The notes beneath the pieces were generated by a model. It was not told the origin of the DNA. It searched no databases and saw nothing but the letters and a program-made list of their open reading frames with translations. The position numbers were made by a program, and so were the translations under genes. 64,000 bases of DNA from Nitrobacter hamburgensis X14. Its GTDB lineage: Bacteria; Pseudomonadota; Alphaproteobacteria; Rhizobiales; Xanthobacteraceae. Shown here one piece after another: positions 55,965-64,000 of the stretch. How positions within the stretch are numbered: position 1 is the stretch's first letter; each line of letters opens with the position of its first letter. Location: contig NC_007964.1 of NCBI RefSeq assembly GCF_000013885.1, positions 1,784,001 to 1,848,000 of the forward strand, read 5' to 3'.

Positions 55965-56198
55965 ATGGCCATGGAAGCGCGGGATATCGAATCGATGATC
56001 AAGGAAGCGATCCCGGACGCCGCAGTGACGATCCAGGACCTCGCCGGCGATGGCAACCACTACTCGGCGACCGTGATCTCCGAGTCGTTCCGCGGAAAGT
56101 CCCGCGTGCAGCAGCATCAGATCGTCTATCAGTCCCTGAAGGGGCAGATGGGCGGCGTGCTCCACGCGCTGGCGTTGCAGACCGGCGTTCCGGAGTAG
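55965..56198 (+). CDS. bolA: BolA family protein
   Basis: 77 residues from the ATG at 55965; the second ATG at 55971 is equally possible. ARDIESMIKEAIPDAAVTI and the VYQSLKGQMGGVLHALAL helix are the BolA fold, with the conserved His in GVLHAL. BolA proteins pair with CGFS glutaredoxins in Fe-S and iron regulation. In relatives grxD follows directly; here about 3.9 kb with ltrA and egtB/egtD lies between them. Confidence 0.9.
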   Translation: MAMEARDIESMIKEAIPDAAVTIQDLAGDGNHYSATVISESFRGKSRVQQHQIVYQSLKGQMGGVLHALALQTGVPE

Positions 56199-56282
56199 CC
56201 GCGCCGTCACAGAGCGGTTGATGTCGCGCGCCAACGACGATGGAAGGCTTCTGCGGGAACGCAGCCCCACCAGCACAACCGT

Positions 56283-57416
56283 GTGACCTACGTCGAACTG
56301 TTCTTCGACCTGGTATTCGTCTTCGCGATCACGCAAATCTCGCACTCGCTGCTCGCGCACTTCACGCCGCTTGGCGTGTTGCAAGTGACGATGCTGATGC
56401 TGGCGGTGTGGTGGGTCTGGGTCTTCACCTCCTGGATCACCAACTGGCTCGATCCCGAACAGGCTCCGGTCCGGGTCATGCTGTTCGGTCTGATGATCGC
56501 CGGCCTGCTGCTGTCGACCTCGATCCCGAAGGCTTTCGAAAGCCGGGGGCTGACGTTCGCGGCGGCCTATTCGGTCATGCAGGTCGGACGGACGCTGTTC
56601 TTTCTGTGGTCGGTGCCGACGTCGGCGGTCGGCCAGCGCAATAACGTCATCCGCATCCTGTTCTGGCTCGGCACCGGTGCGGTGTTCTGGATCGGGGGAG
56701 GGCTGGCCGAGGGCAATATCCGGATCGGGTTGTGGCTCGTCGCGCTCGCGATCGAATATGCCGGCCCGGCGATGCGGTTCCGCACCCCTCGTCTCGGGGC
56801 CTCCACCACGCGGGACTGGGACGTCGAGGGCGGCCATATGGCCGAACGATGCGCGCTGTTCATCATCATCGCGCTCGGCGAGTCCATTGTCGTCACCGGC
56901 GCGACCTTCGCTGAAACGGCGTGGACGGCGACCACGGTTTGCGCTTTCCTGGTGGCGCTGCTTGGCAGCATCGCGATGTGGTGGGTCTACTTCCATATCG
57001 GCGCGGAGGCCGGCTCGGAGCATATTTCTCAATCCGCGGATACCGGAAGGCTGGCGCGGCTGGCCTATACCTACCTGCACCTTCCGGTCGTGGCCGGCAT
57101 CATCGTATCCGCCGTCGGCGACGAGTTGCTGCTCGCGCATCCGGGCGGGCATGTCGGCGGCAGGGAAATCCTGAGCATCGTGGGCGGACCGCTGCTGTAT
57201 CTGATAGGGACGATCCTGTTCAAGCACGCGATCCGCGGCATCTTCCAGCTCTCTCACCTGGTCGGAATCGGCCTGTTGATTGCGTTGATTCCGTTGGCCT
57301 CCGGGCTCACGCTGCTGTCGCTTGCGGCAGTCGTTGCAGCGATCCTGATGATGGTCGCGGCGTGGGAGGCGATCTCGCTGGGGTCTGGCTCGCGTCAGCC
57401 GCAAAATGATGGTTAG
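56283..57416 (+). CDS. Low temperature requirement A (LtrA) family membrane protein, 5' end frameshifted
   Basis: 377 residues from a GTG at 56283, with about ten membrane helices; VTYVELFFDLVFVFAITQ is the LtrA hallmark. The usual N-terminal extension is present just upstream (56221-56280, MSRANDDGRLLRERSPTSTT) but in another frame: one base is missing near 56278, so the extension ends at a TGA overlapping the GTG. The protein can still be made from the GTG. Function unknown beyond cold-growth phenotype of Listeria ltrA. Confidence 0.85.
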   Translation: MTYVELFFDLVFVFAITQISHSLLAHFTPLGVLQVTMLMLAVWWVWVFTSWITNWLDPEQAPVRVMLFGLMIAGLLLSTSIPKAFESRGLTFAAAYSVMQVGRTLFFLWSVPTSAVGQRNNVIRILFWLGTGAVFWIGGGLAEGNIRIGLWLVALAIEYAGPAMRFRTPRLGASTTRDWDVEGGHMAERCALFIIIALGESIVVTGATFAETAWTATTVCAFLVALLGSIAMWWVYFHIGAEAGSEHISQSADTGRLARLAYTYLHLPVVAGIIVSAVGDELLLAHPGGHVGGREILSIVGGPLLYLIGTILFKHAIRGIFQLSHLVGIGLLIALIPLASGLTLLSLAAVVAAILMMVAAWEAISLGSGSRQPQNDG

Positions 57417-57451
57417 TGCGTTTCATACTTAAGATGGAAACAGCTTCTCCT

Positions 57452-57567
57452 TCGTCATTGCCGGGCATAGCCGTTCGAAGAACGGCGTCGCTTTGCTCGC
57501 CTATGACCCGGCAATCCATCAATCTTCGAAAGAAGATGGATGCCCGGATCAAGTCCGGGCATGACCT
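57452..57567. repeat. Intergenic palindromic repeats between ltrA and egtD
   Basis: The pair tcattgccgggca ... gacccggcaat and the palindrome gatgcccggatcaagtccgg (57539-57562 region) are of a type frequent in Bradyrhizobium relatives. They lie between convergent genes and could serve as terminators. Confidence 0.6.
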
Positions 57568-57604
57568 CAACAGTGAGTTTGATTCCGTGTGAACGAGCAG
57601 CGGC

Positions 57605-58570
57605 TCAGGACCTCAGCGCGTGAACCGAAAACATCGCGTCGGGGTCGGTCCATGACGCCGTCGGCGTCCAGCCCGAGCCCTTCGCCAACGCGCTGAAGCG
57701 GTCGAGGCTGTATTTGTAGCTGCTCTCGGTGTGGATGCTCTCGCCGCTGCGAAACGAGATGCTGCGGCCCTGCAAGCGGACGGTCTGCGGCCTCTTGCTG
57801 ATGAGGTGCATCTCGATCCGGTGGCGCTCGCGGTTGTAGATCGCGCGATGGGTGAACGCGGACAGGTCGAAGTTGCCGCCGAGTTCGCGGTTGATGCGAA
57901 CCAGCATGTTCAGGTTGAAGCGCGCGGTGACGCCGGCGGCATCGTTATAGGCGTCATACAGCATCCGTTCGTCCTTCTCGAGGTCGACGCCGATCAGCAT
58001 GTACGCGCCTTCGCCAAGAATGTCGCGGGCCCCGCGTAGAAAGCGGCAGGCCTCATGAGGTTCGAAATTGCCGAGCGTCGAACCCGGGAAGAAGCCGACC
58101 TTCGGCATCGTCCTGATGCGGTCGGGTAGAACGAACGGCGTGGTGAAATCGGCTGTCACCGGATAGATCTGGAGGTGCGGGAAATCCTTTCGCAGTCCTC
58201 GCGCCTGCGCGTTGAGAAAATCCCCCGATATGTCCACCGGCACATAGGCGGCGAATTCACTCGCGCCCAGCAGCAGCCGCGCCTTGGTGGCAGCGCCGGC
58301 GCCGAACTCCACCAGCGCCGCGTGTTGCGGAAGGATCGCCGCTATCTCCGCCGCGTGGGCGCGCAGAATGCCGAGTTCGGCGCGGGTCGGATAGTATTCC
58401 GGCAACCGGGTGATCTGCTCGAACAGTTCGGAACCGGCGGCGTCGTAGAAATACTTCGGCGAGAGTTGTTTCGGCTGTCGCGTCAATCCTGCGATGGCAT
58501 CGCTGGCGAATGCCGGCGTGGTTTCGTCGGATCTGGGTGCCTCGGCCAAAGCGGCAGCGTGCAGATTCAT
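57605..58570 (-). CDS. egtD: L-histidine N-alpha-methyltransferase EgtD
   Basis: 321 residues from the ATG at 58570, the usual size. LSPKYFYDAAGSELFEQITRLPEYYPTR-type start (within residues 40-65), VEFGAGAATKARLLL for AdoMet, and VGFFPGSTLGNFEP are EgtD signatures. It trimethylates histidine to hercynine, the first step to ergothioneine. It follows egtB by 46 bases in one operon. Confidence 0.93.
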   Translation of the reverse strand: MNLHAAALAEAPRSDETTPAFASDAIAGLTRQPKQLSPKYFYDAAGSELFEQITRLPEYYPTRAELGILRAHAAEIAAILPQHAALVEFGAGAATKARLLLGASEFAAYVPVDISGDFLNAQARGLRKDFPHLQIYPVTADFTTPFVLPDRIRTMPKVGFFPGSTLGNFEPHEACRFLRGARDILGEGAYMLIGVDLEKDERMLYDAYNDAAGVTARFNLNMLVRINRELGGNFDLSAFTHRAIYNRERHRIEMHLISKRPQTVRLQGRSISFRSGESIHTESSYKYSLDRFSALAKGSGWTPTASWTDPDAMFSVHALRS

Positions 58571-58616
58571 GACAGTCTCTCCGGCGCGCGTCGCAACGCA
58601 TTTGAGTTGACGAAGG

Positions 58617-59873
58617 TCAGGCTCCGTAGTCCGCGAGGCGCAGACCGGTGAATTGCCAGCGGTGGTGTGGATAAAAGAAATTCCGGTAGGTGATGCGGCT
58701 GTGCCCCTCCGGTGTCGCCAGCGACGAGCCGCGCAGCACGAACTGGTTGACCATGAACTTGCCGTTGTATTCGCCGAGCGCTCCCTCGATCGCGCAATAC
58801 CCCGGATAGGGCGAGTATGAGCTTCGCGTCCATTGCCAGACAAGGCCGAACGCGTCATCGAGCTGTCCCGCCCGCGCCGCGACCTCCCATTCCATTTCGG
58901 TCGGCAAATGTTTGCCGCTCCAGCGCGCGAATGCATCGGCCTCATAGTAGCTGACATGGCAGACCGGTGCGTCGCGATCGATCGGCCGCAAGCCGGCCAG
59001 CGTCATGACCTGCCAGCCATCGCCGGTCTTGTGCCAGTAGCCCGGCGCCTCCCATTCTTCGTTGGTGGCGGCGGCAAAACCGTCCATCAGCCACAGCGTC
59101 GCGGTGCGATAGCCGCCGTCGTCCATGAAAGCCAGCCAGTTCGCATTGGTGACGAGATTGCGTGCGAGCTTCACCGGCCCTACGAGGGCGCGGTGCGCGG
59201 GTTTTTCATTGTCGAAATGAAAGCTGTCGCTCTGATGTCCGATGGTGTGGATGCCCTGGTTCAGCGTGATCCATCCGCCGACGCCCGCGTTCGGCGTCGG
59301 GAATCTCCACGACCCGTCATAGGCAGGTGAAATCGGATTTTGCGCGAAGGCGTGCAAAATATCGGTCAGCATCAATTCCTGGTGCTGCTGCTCATGATTG
59401 AGGCCGGCTTCGACCAGCGGTGCCAGCCGGGCCAGCATTTTATCGCCCGCGTCGTGGAAGAATTTGACGACAGCGGCATCGACATGCCGGCGATAGGCGG
59501 TGACCTCTTCCGCGCCGGGGCGGGTGATATGGCCACGCTGGGCGCGGACATACCGCGGGCCGGCGCTGACGTAGTAGGAATTGAACAGAAAGGCGTAATC
59601 GGGATGGAACGGAACGTAACCGGGATTGTGCTGGCCGAGCAGGAATTGCTCCCAGAACCAGGTGGTATGAGCGCGGTGCCATTTCGTCGGACTGGCGTCC
59701 GGCATTGACTGCACCATCTGATCTTCCGGCGATAGCGGGCCCGCACGCCGCTCCGTTTCGCCGCGCACGGCGAGAAATGCATCTGTCAGACGGCCGGCCA
59801 GCGTTCCGGAATTGGAAAACAGCGACGGATTCGGAGCGACTGGTGCGGTCGCGGCAGACGCAGGATTCGTCAC
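58617..59873 (-). CDS. egtB: Ergothioneine sulfoxide synthase EgtB
   Basis: 418 residues from a GTG at 59873 that has GGAGA six bases upstream; an ATG 26 codons earlier is less likely. The N-terminal DinB-like domain has the iron ligands in GLNHEQQHQELMLTD (HxxxHxE) plus an earlier His in KWHRAHTTWFWEQF. The C-terminal formylglycine-generating-enzyme domain has VSYYEADAFARWSGKHLPTE and FFYPHHRWQFTGLRLA. It joins a thiol to hercynine with oxygen. No egtA, egtC or egtE is nearby, as usual for proteobacterial clusters. Confidence 0.93.
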   Translation of the reverse strand: MTNPASAATAPVAPNPSLFSNSGTLAGRLTDAFLAVRGETERRAGPLSPEDQMVQSMPDASPTKWHRAHTTWFWEQFLLGQHNPGYVPFHPDYAFLFNSYYVSAGPRYVRAQRGHITRPGAEEVTAYRRHVDAAVVKFFHDAGDKMLARLAPLVEAGLNHEQQHQELMLTDILHAFAQNPISPAYDGSWRFPTPNAGVGGWITLNQGIHTIGHQSDSFHFDNEKPAHRALVGPVKLARNLVTNANWLAFMDDGGYRTATLWLMDGFAAATNEEWEAPGYWHKTGDGWQVMTLAGLRPIDRDAPVCHVSYYEADAFARWSGKHLPTEMEWEVAARAGQLDDAFGLVWQWTRSSYSPYPGYCAIEGALGEYNGKFMVNQFVLRGSSLATPEGHSRITYRNFFYPHHRWQFTGLRLADYGA

Positions 59874-60148
59874 GGAAATCTCCGGTTTAGGAGAGAACGC
59901 TGCTCCGGACGGTGGGTTCCGGAGAATAGTCAGCGCCGTACTACCTTTCATGGAGCCTGGCGCCGGAGTTATAAGGTCGCAGCCGCCTGTCAATTCGCTG
60001 CGGCCGCCGCAGTCATGACGACCGCCGGGAGGGGTAGGGCATGACAGCTCTCCGGCAATTGACTTTATTACACAACGGTTTCGGGTTATAGGTATGGCAA
60101 CTGGGAGGACCGCTCGCGGCCCCCTGATCTTGTGGCCACAAGGATGTG

Positions 60149-60490
60149 ATGATGAGCATTAAGGATTTCATTGAGACCGAACTGAAGTCGAACGACGTTG
60201 TGCTGTTCATGAAGGGCACGCCGCAGTTTCCGCAGTGCGGTTTTTCGGGGCAGGTGGTTCAGATTCTCGACCACGTCGGCGTGGGCTACAAGGGCCTGAA
60301 CGTGCTTGAATCTCCCGACCTGCGCGACGGCATCAAGACTTACTCGAACTGGCCGACGATCCCGCAGTTGTACGTCAAGGGCGAATTCGTCGGTGGCTGC
60401 GATATCGTCCGTGAGATGTTCCAGGCCGGCGAGTTGCAGAAACTGCTCACCGACAAAGGCATCACGCTCAGCGCACCGGCATCGGCCTGA
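60149..60490 (+). CDS. grxD: Monothiol glutaredoxin Grx4 type
   Basis: 113 residues from the ATG pair at 60149/60152, preceded by ACAAGGA. The active site CGFS is in PQFPQCGFSGQVV, and the glutathione-binding WPTIPQLYVKGEFVGGCDI follows. It carries and transfers Fe-S clusters and pairs with BolA. Its TGA overlaps the start of the macro-domain frame. Confidence 0.96.
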   Translation: MMSIKDFIETELKSNDVVLFMKGTPQFPQCGFSGQVVQILDHVGVGYKGLNVLESPDLRDGIKTYSNWPTIPQLYVKGEFVGGCDIVREMFQAGELQKLLTDKGITLSAPASA

Positions 60491-61041
60491 CGACGGCCGG
60501 CCGCGTCATCGGTCCGGCGCGGCTGGACGTTATCGTTGAGGACATCACGACGCTGGACGTTGATGCAATCATCAACGCAGCGAATGAGTCTCTGCTCGGC
60601 GGCGGCGGTGTTGACGGCGCGATCCATCGCGCGGCGGGACCGCAACTGCTCGCGGAGTGCCGGGCGCTCAAGGGGTGCGCGACCGGGGACGCCAGGATAA
60701 CCGGTGGTTACAGGCTCCTCGCGCGGCATGTCATTCACACGGTCGGCCCGGTCTGGCGGGGCGGCTGGTCGGGCGAAGATAAGCTCCTTGCCTCATGTTA
60801 TCGCAGCGCCATCGCGCTGGCTCAGGCGCACAACCTGCAATCGATCGCCTTTCCCGCCATTTCCACCGGCGTCTACCGTTTTCCGGCCGCCGATGCGGCG
60901 CGGATCGCGGTGACAACGGTGATCGATGCGCTGCGAGAGGCTCCCTCCGTTTCGCAAGTCCTCTTCTGCTGCTTTTCGAACGACAGCGCGCGATTACACC
61001 GGCAAGCGCTGCTGGAGATCCCCCGCGCTCGTGCGCAGTGA
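60487..61041 (+). CDS. Macro-domain ADP-ribose hydrolase-like protein, non-canonical start
   Basis: A 185-codon frame in the -1 register to grxD reads RLDVIVEDITTLDVDAIINA, then GGGGVDGAIHRAAG, ARHVIHTVGPVW and FPAISTGVYRFP, the complete ADP-ribose-binding macro fold (YmdB/MacroD type). No ATG, GTG or TTG occurs before the conserved region; the best start is CTG at 60487, whose last two bases belong to the grxD TGA. It would remove O-acetyl-ADP-ribose or mono-ADP-ribose. Translation is probably coupled to grxD termination. Confidence 0.8.
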   Translation: MTTAGRVIGPARLDVIVEDITTLDVDAIINAANESLLGGGGVDGAIHRAAGPQLLAECRALKGCATGDARITGGYRLLARHVIHTVGPVWRGGWSGEDKLLASCYRSAIALAQAHNLQSIAFPAISTGVYRFPAADAARIAVTTVIDALREAPSVSQVLFCCFSNDSARLHRQALLEIPRARAQ

Positions 61042-61087
61042 GCGCGCCGTCAGGCATTCCGGCGACGGACGAACGTCGTGCATATCA

Positions 61088-61211
61088 GAGCGTTTTCGAG
61101 CGAAGCATGTCCTCGGGCTTGACCCGAGGATGGATACCGGTTCGCGGGAAGAAACGCGTCAAATCAAAATCATAGAGCCCGCTTCTGATTCCATCAGAAG
61201 CGAAAGGGCTC
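61088..61211 (+). repeat. Dispersed intergenic repeat, most complete copy
   Basis: 124 bases from gagcgttttcgagcgaag to gaaagggctc, including tcctcgggcttgacccgagg (a dyad), ggataccggttcgcg and the hairpin cttctgattccatcagaag. The rest of 61042-61375 has no supported gene. Confidence 0.8.
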
Positions 61212-61375
61212 CAGGCAGAACCGATTCTGTTCGGGTCGCGCGGCGGCGTGTAGCCGTGTGCTCATAGCTCGTGTTGCTCATAGCCCGTGGGACGTGAAGT
61301 CGCGGGACGGGAACCCTGACGACTGGCCGCAGTTCTGGGGGTAAGCCAATTTCTTCGTTGCAGGGAGATCATGGG

Positions 61376-61642
61376 ATGAAAATACGACATGTCGCCGTGG
61401 CGACGATGATGCTGGTTTTGGCGGCTACCAGTTTCGCGTATGCAGACCAGCCGGGATCCGATTGGATGCCCGCGGACCAGGTGATTCAGAAGCTGATGGA
61501 GAAGGGATACACCGACGTCAGCAAGCTGGAGGCCGACGATGGCCGCTGCTGGGAGGCCAAGGCGATGCTGAACGGCGTACGGCAGAAGATTTATCTTGAT
61601 CCACGCTCGGGCGAGGTGGTCGGGCACAAGCCAGCGCGTTGA
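61376..61642 (+). CDS. Exported PepSY-like small protein
   Basis: 88 residues from the ATG at 61376, preceded by AGGGAG. A signal peptide (VAVATMMLVLAATSFAYA) is cleaved after AYA. The mature part VIQKLMEKGYTDVSKLEADD, with YLDPRSGEVVGHK at the end, is a single PepSY domain. Such small periplasmic proteins are thought to regulate or inhibit partner proteins; the partner here is unknown. Confidence 0.85.
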   Translation: MKIRHVAVATMMLVLAATSFAYADQPGSDWMPADQVIQKLMEKGYTDVSKLEADDGRCWEAKAMLNGVRQKIYLDPRSGEVVGHKPAR

Positions 61643-61659
61643 CCAAGCTTGCAGGCAGT

Positions 61660-61688
61660 AAAAAGCCCCGGACATCCGGGGCTTTTTC
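61660..61688. terminator. Bidirectional intrinsic terminator
   Basis: aaaaagccccgg and ccggggcttttt pair as a perfect GC-rich stem with A and T tracts on both sides. It serves the PepSY gene on one strand and rpsD on the other. Confidence 0.93.
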
Positions 61689-61708
61689 TGGGACTGAGAC
61701 GGTGCGAA

Positions 61709-62326
61709 TCAGCGCGAATAGAATTCGACGATCAGATGCGGTTCCATCTGCACCGCGAACGGCACATCCGCAAGGTGCGGGATGCGGACGAATTTCGCGG
61801 TCTGCTTGTTGTGGTCGGCATCGATGAAATCAGGCACGTCGCGTTCGGCGAGCTGGTTGGCTTCCAGCACCAGCGCGAGCTGCTTCGATGCGTCCTTGAC
61901 CTCGATGGCGTCGCCGACCTTGAGCTTGTAGCTCGGAATGTTGACGCGGCGACCGTTCACCTTGACGTGGCCGTGGTTGATGAACTGGCGCGCGGCGAAC
62001 ATGGTCGGCACGAACTTCGCGCGATAGACCACGGTGTCGAGGCGGCGCTCGAGCAGGCCGATCAGGTTCTCGCCGGAATCGCCCTTCAAGCGGGTCGCCT
62101 CGACGTAGATCGCGTAGAACTGGCGTTCGGAAATGTTGGCGTAGTAGCCTTTTAGCTTCTGCTTGGCGCGGAGCTGGGTGCCGAAGTCGGAGAGCTTGCC
62201 CTTGCGGCGCTGGCCATGCTGGCCGGGGCCGTATTCGCGCTTGTTGACGGGGCTCTTCGGGCGGCCCCAGATGTTCTGGCCCATACGGCGATCGATCTTG
62301 TACTTCGCCTCATTGCGCTTAGTCAT
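61709..62326 (-). CDS. rpsD: 30S ribosomal protein S4
   Basis: 205 residues. It starts MTKRNEAKYKIDRRMGQNIW with no CxxC zinc site, the alphaproteobacterial form, and has the S4 domain LERRLDTVVYRAKFVPTMFAARQ and ends HLIVEFYSR. It binds 16S rRNA early in 30S assembly. It stands alone and not in the rpoA operon, as is usual in alphaproteobacteria. Confidence 0.97.
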   Translation of the reverse strand: MTKRNEAKYKIDRRMGQNIWGRPKSPVNKREYGPGQHGQRRKGKLSDFGTQLRAKQKLKGYYANISERQFYAIYVEATRLKGDSGENLIGLLERRLDTVVYRAKFVPTMFAARQFINHGHVKVNGRRVNIPSYKLKVGDAIEVKDASKQLALVLEANQLAERDVPDFIDADHNKQTAKFVRIPHLADVPFAVQMEPHLIVEFYSR

Positions 62327-62641
62327 CGCGTCCTCTTGTCAAAGTCTACGGGTTGAGGAAACGCGCCCTCCTGTGCAGATGGTCTGGGCATGATCTGGTT
62401 TCCTAAACCGGAAGACCACTTTTCGGGATCATGCCAAACCCGCTGCCGACAGGCCCCGACCATAAGCTTGATGGGCAGGTCCACGGGTCGCGAAACGCAA
62501 CGCGGGCCGAAACCGGCCCGCGTGCAGGGGTTTTCTAGGGATAAACCGTTCCCCTGTCAAACCAAAGCAGGGGAAATCTCGACCCGAAAACGCCTGTTTC
62601 GGGTCGGCAATCAAACGCGAACCACCCGCGCGATACGCGGC
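62327..62641. other. rpsD-murI intergenic region
   Basis: 315 bases without a gene. It contains a repeat-like motif, gggcatgatctggtttcc to cacttttcgggatcatgcc (62388-62435), and the hairpin at 62502-62521. Confidence 0.6.
62502..62521 (-). terminator. Candidate terminator after murI
   Basis: gcgggccg aaac cggcccgc, a perfect 8-bp stem with a tetraloop, 120 bases after murI on its strand. The following T content is weak. Confidence 0.4.
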
Positions 62642-63439
62642 TCAGGCCGGCACCCGGCCGCCGAAAAACGGCGCCAGCGCGTCCGTCAGGGTGCGGGAGC
62701 GGCCTGAGGTAAAGATCATTTCCGGCGGGAATTCGCGGCCGCCGCTGTCGCCCGGTCCGAGCAGATCGACAACGCGCCGGGCGATCGCAGGCGCCGGGTC
62801 GATCCAGGCCACCGGCCATGGCGCAAGCCTGAGCAGCCGGTCGAGCAGCAGCGGGTAGTGCGTGCAGGCGAGCACGACGGCGTCGGTGCGCAGCGCGCCG
62901 CCGTCGGCGGCCGGAACGAAGCAGGGCGCGATCTCGCTCACGATATCGGCGTCGCTGACGGGCTTGCCGCGCAGGGCGTCCTCCGCAAGCCGGGCGAGGT
63001 GCGCCGCGCCGACCAGCGTCACGGTGCAGGCTCGGGCGTGATCCCGGATCAACGCCTGGGTGTATTCGCGCTGCACGGTCGCCCGGGTACCGAGCACCGA
63101 GACGCGCTTGGTTTTTGAGGCCGCACAGGCCGGCTTGATCGCCGGAACCGTACCGACGAACGGTACGGAATAGGCGGCGCGCAACGGCCCCAGCACTGAG
63201 ACCGACATCGTGTTGCAGGCGATGACTGCGAGGTCTGGTGTGTAGGTGTCGATCAGTTCGCCGACCAGCGGCACCACGCGGGCGATGATTTCATCTTCGC
63301 TGTGGTGGCCATAGGGGAAGAACGCGTCGTCAGCGACATAGACATATCGTGCGCCGGGCAGGGCTTTGACGATCTCCCGCAGCACGGTGAGGCCGCCGAG
63401 GCCGGAATCGAGGACGAGTATGGTGGGAGTGTCTGCCAC
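62642..63439 (-). CDS. murI: Glutamate racemase
   Basis: 265 residues. The catalytic cysteines are in AVIACNTMSVS and VVLACTHYPLLLD, and the N-terminal LVLDSGLGGLTVLREI holds the Asp-Ser motif. It converts L- to D-glutamate for peptidoglycan. FPYGHHSEDEI is in place of the common PYGxKS-type segment, typical of the alphaproteobacterial branch. Confidence 0.95.
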   Translation of the reverse strand: MADTPTILVLDSGLGGLTVLREIVKALPGARYVYVADDAFFPYGHHSEDEIIARVVPLVGELIDTYTPDLAVIACNTMSVSVLGPLRAAYSVPFVGTVPAIKPACAASKTKRVSVLGTRATVQREYTQALIRDHARACTVTLVGAAHLARLAEDALRGKPVSDADIVSEIAPCFVPAADGGALRTDAVVLACTHYPLLLDRLLRLAPWPVAWIDPAPAIARRVVDLLGPGDSGGREFPPEMIFTSGRSRTLTDALAPFFGGRVPA

Positions 63440-63547
63440 GCGGGAATTTTAGGACGGTCGGGTTGCCACGGAGTTTTTACCGATTGTGTCGATTTGTCCA
63501 TCCCCGGATGGTGGTCACTTAAAGGCGGGTGCTCGCGCGGCGACCGG

Positions 63548-64000
63548 TCAGCGCAATCCTTCGTAGACCATGAAGCCGCGCGCGATCGCGAGCTTCTTCA
63601 GTACGCGCGGCACGAAGCGCTGCGGCGGGTGATTCATGTATCGCCACGAGGTGAGGGTGAAGTCGCCGAGCGGCTGGCCGCTGTGCTGCATCGGCGCCAG
63701 CAGCCCGGTCAGGCTGATCGGCGTGTGCGCCCGATTGCTGAAGGGCAGCAGCAACAGTTCGAGGTGCGCGAGCGATCCGTCCCGTGCGGTCGCGGTCACG
63801 CCGGCGACGGCGGCGAGCAGTTCTTCGGACACCACGCCGAGAATGTCGGTGATCTCGGCGCGGCTTGCGGCCGCAAACAGCGCGGCAAAGTTCTGTCCCT
63901 TGAGGTCGCGGTTGAGCAGGGCGCAGACCCGGGTGCCCGCGACCCGGAACGGATATCCGTTCTCCGGATCGTAGGAGAGGACGAAGATGTCCCCGAGCAG
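63548..64000 (-). CDS. PAS_5-family protein, C-terminal part; 5' end outside window
   Basis: 150 residues are visible and the frame is open to the window edge. DIFVLSYDPENGYPFRVAGT and LNRDLKGQNFAALF are the first half of a PAS_5 domain; PISLTGLLAPM and LTSWRYM follow. The family is found in Rhizobiales and Caulobacterales, and in the latter includes cell-cycle regulators such as MopJ; the function here is unknown. Confidence 0.8.
   Translation of the reverse strand: MLGDIFVLSYDPENGYPFRVAGTRVCALLNRDLKGQNFAALFAAASRAEITDILGVVSEELLAAVAGVTATARDGSLAHLELLLLPFSNRAHTPISLTGLLAPMQHSGQPLGDFTLTSWRYMNHPPQRFVPRVLKKLAIARGFMVYEGLR

Noticed and set aside
55791..57404. 537-residue minus-strand frame opposite ltrA and bolA
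   Set aside because: Shadow frame over two recognised genes, with Arg/Asp/Gln-rich composition and no motif.

Overview
The window looks like a chromosome segment of an alphaproteobacterium of the Bradyrhizobiaceae/Nitrobacteraceae group (Bradyrhizobium, Rhodopseudomonas, Nitrobacter and relatives). The grounds are high-GC coding sequence, the plsX-fabH-ihfA-merR-tRNA-Pro order, recA with an alphaproteobacterial GTTC-N7-GTTC LexA box, an ATP-synthase zeta subunit (DUF1476) beside purC, and intergenic palindromes typical of that group. The exact genus cannot be fixed from the sequence alone; the heavy load of insertion sequences and the cyanase would suit Nitrobacter, but that is inference.

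Core segment 1 (1-8160) holds the end of an acyl-CoA carboxyltransferase, a carboxymuconolactone-decarboxylase-like protein, a type II NADH dehydrogenase, bamE, a cytochrome bc1 assembly chaperone, a DUF177 protein, plsX-fabH, ihfA, a MerR regulator and tRNA-Pro(GGG). Next comes an 11.2 kb island (8161-19330) bounded by a 47-bp repeat of the tRNA-Pro 3' half. Matching 10-bp repeats near both ends are candidate arm-type integrase sites. The island is decayed: its integrase is cut by a partial IS5-family element, and it holds a complete IS5-type element, IS3 debris, a tRNA-like sequence, tape-measure fragments, a nuclease, a PilZ protein and several broken genes. An IS1595-type transposase pseudogene follows, then a collapsed Mu-like prophage (about 20.5-30.4 kb) with repressor, gp16-like, MuA-like, MuB-like, Mor-like, protease/scaffold I, major head T and a tape measure. 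The portal, terminase, tail and lysis genes are absent.

Core segment 2 (30.4-43.1 kb) holds recA with its LexA box, the glycine-cleavage operon gcvT-gcvH-gcvP behind a tandem glycine riboswitch, alaS, a VOC-fold protein, icd, and a TrmJ methyltransferase carrying a C-terminal DUF559 endonuclease-like domain. A second accessory patch (43.1-49.7 kb) has an orphan membrane protein, an IS1380-type element, two head-to-tail near-identical IS630-type elements sharing one TA, and two unrecognised proteins, one of which contains a (CT)n microsatellite in its reading frame.

Core segment 3 (49.8-64.0 kb) holds cyanase, the DUF1476 zeta subunit, purC-purS-purQ-purL, bolA, an ltrA gene with a damaged 5' end, the ergothioneine pair egtB-egtD, the monothiol glutaredoxin grxD, a macro-domain gene that overlaps grxD and has no ATG/GTG/TTG start, a PepSY-like protein, rpsD, murI and the end of a PAS_5 protein. 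Functional groupings are phospholipid/fatty-acid initiation (plsX, fabH), one-carbon and glycine metabolism feeding purine synthesis (gcv, pur), and Fe-S/thiol homeostasis (bolA, grxD, egtBD).
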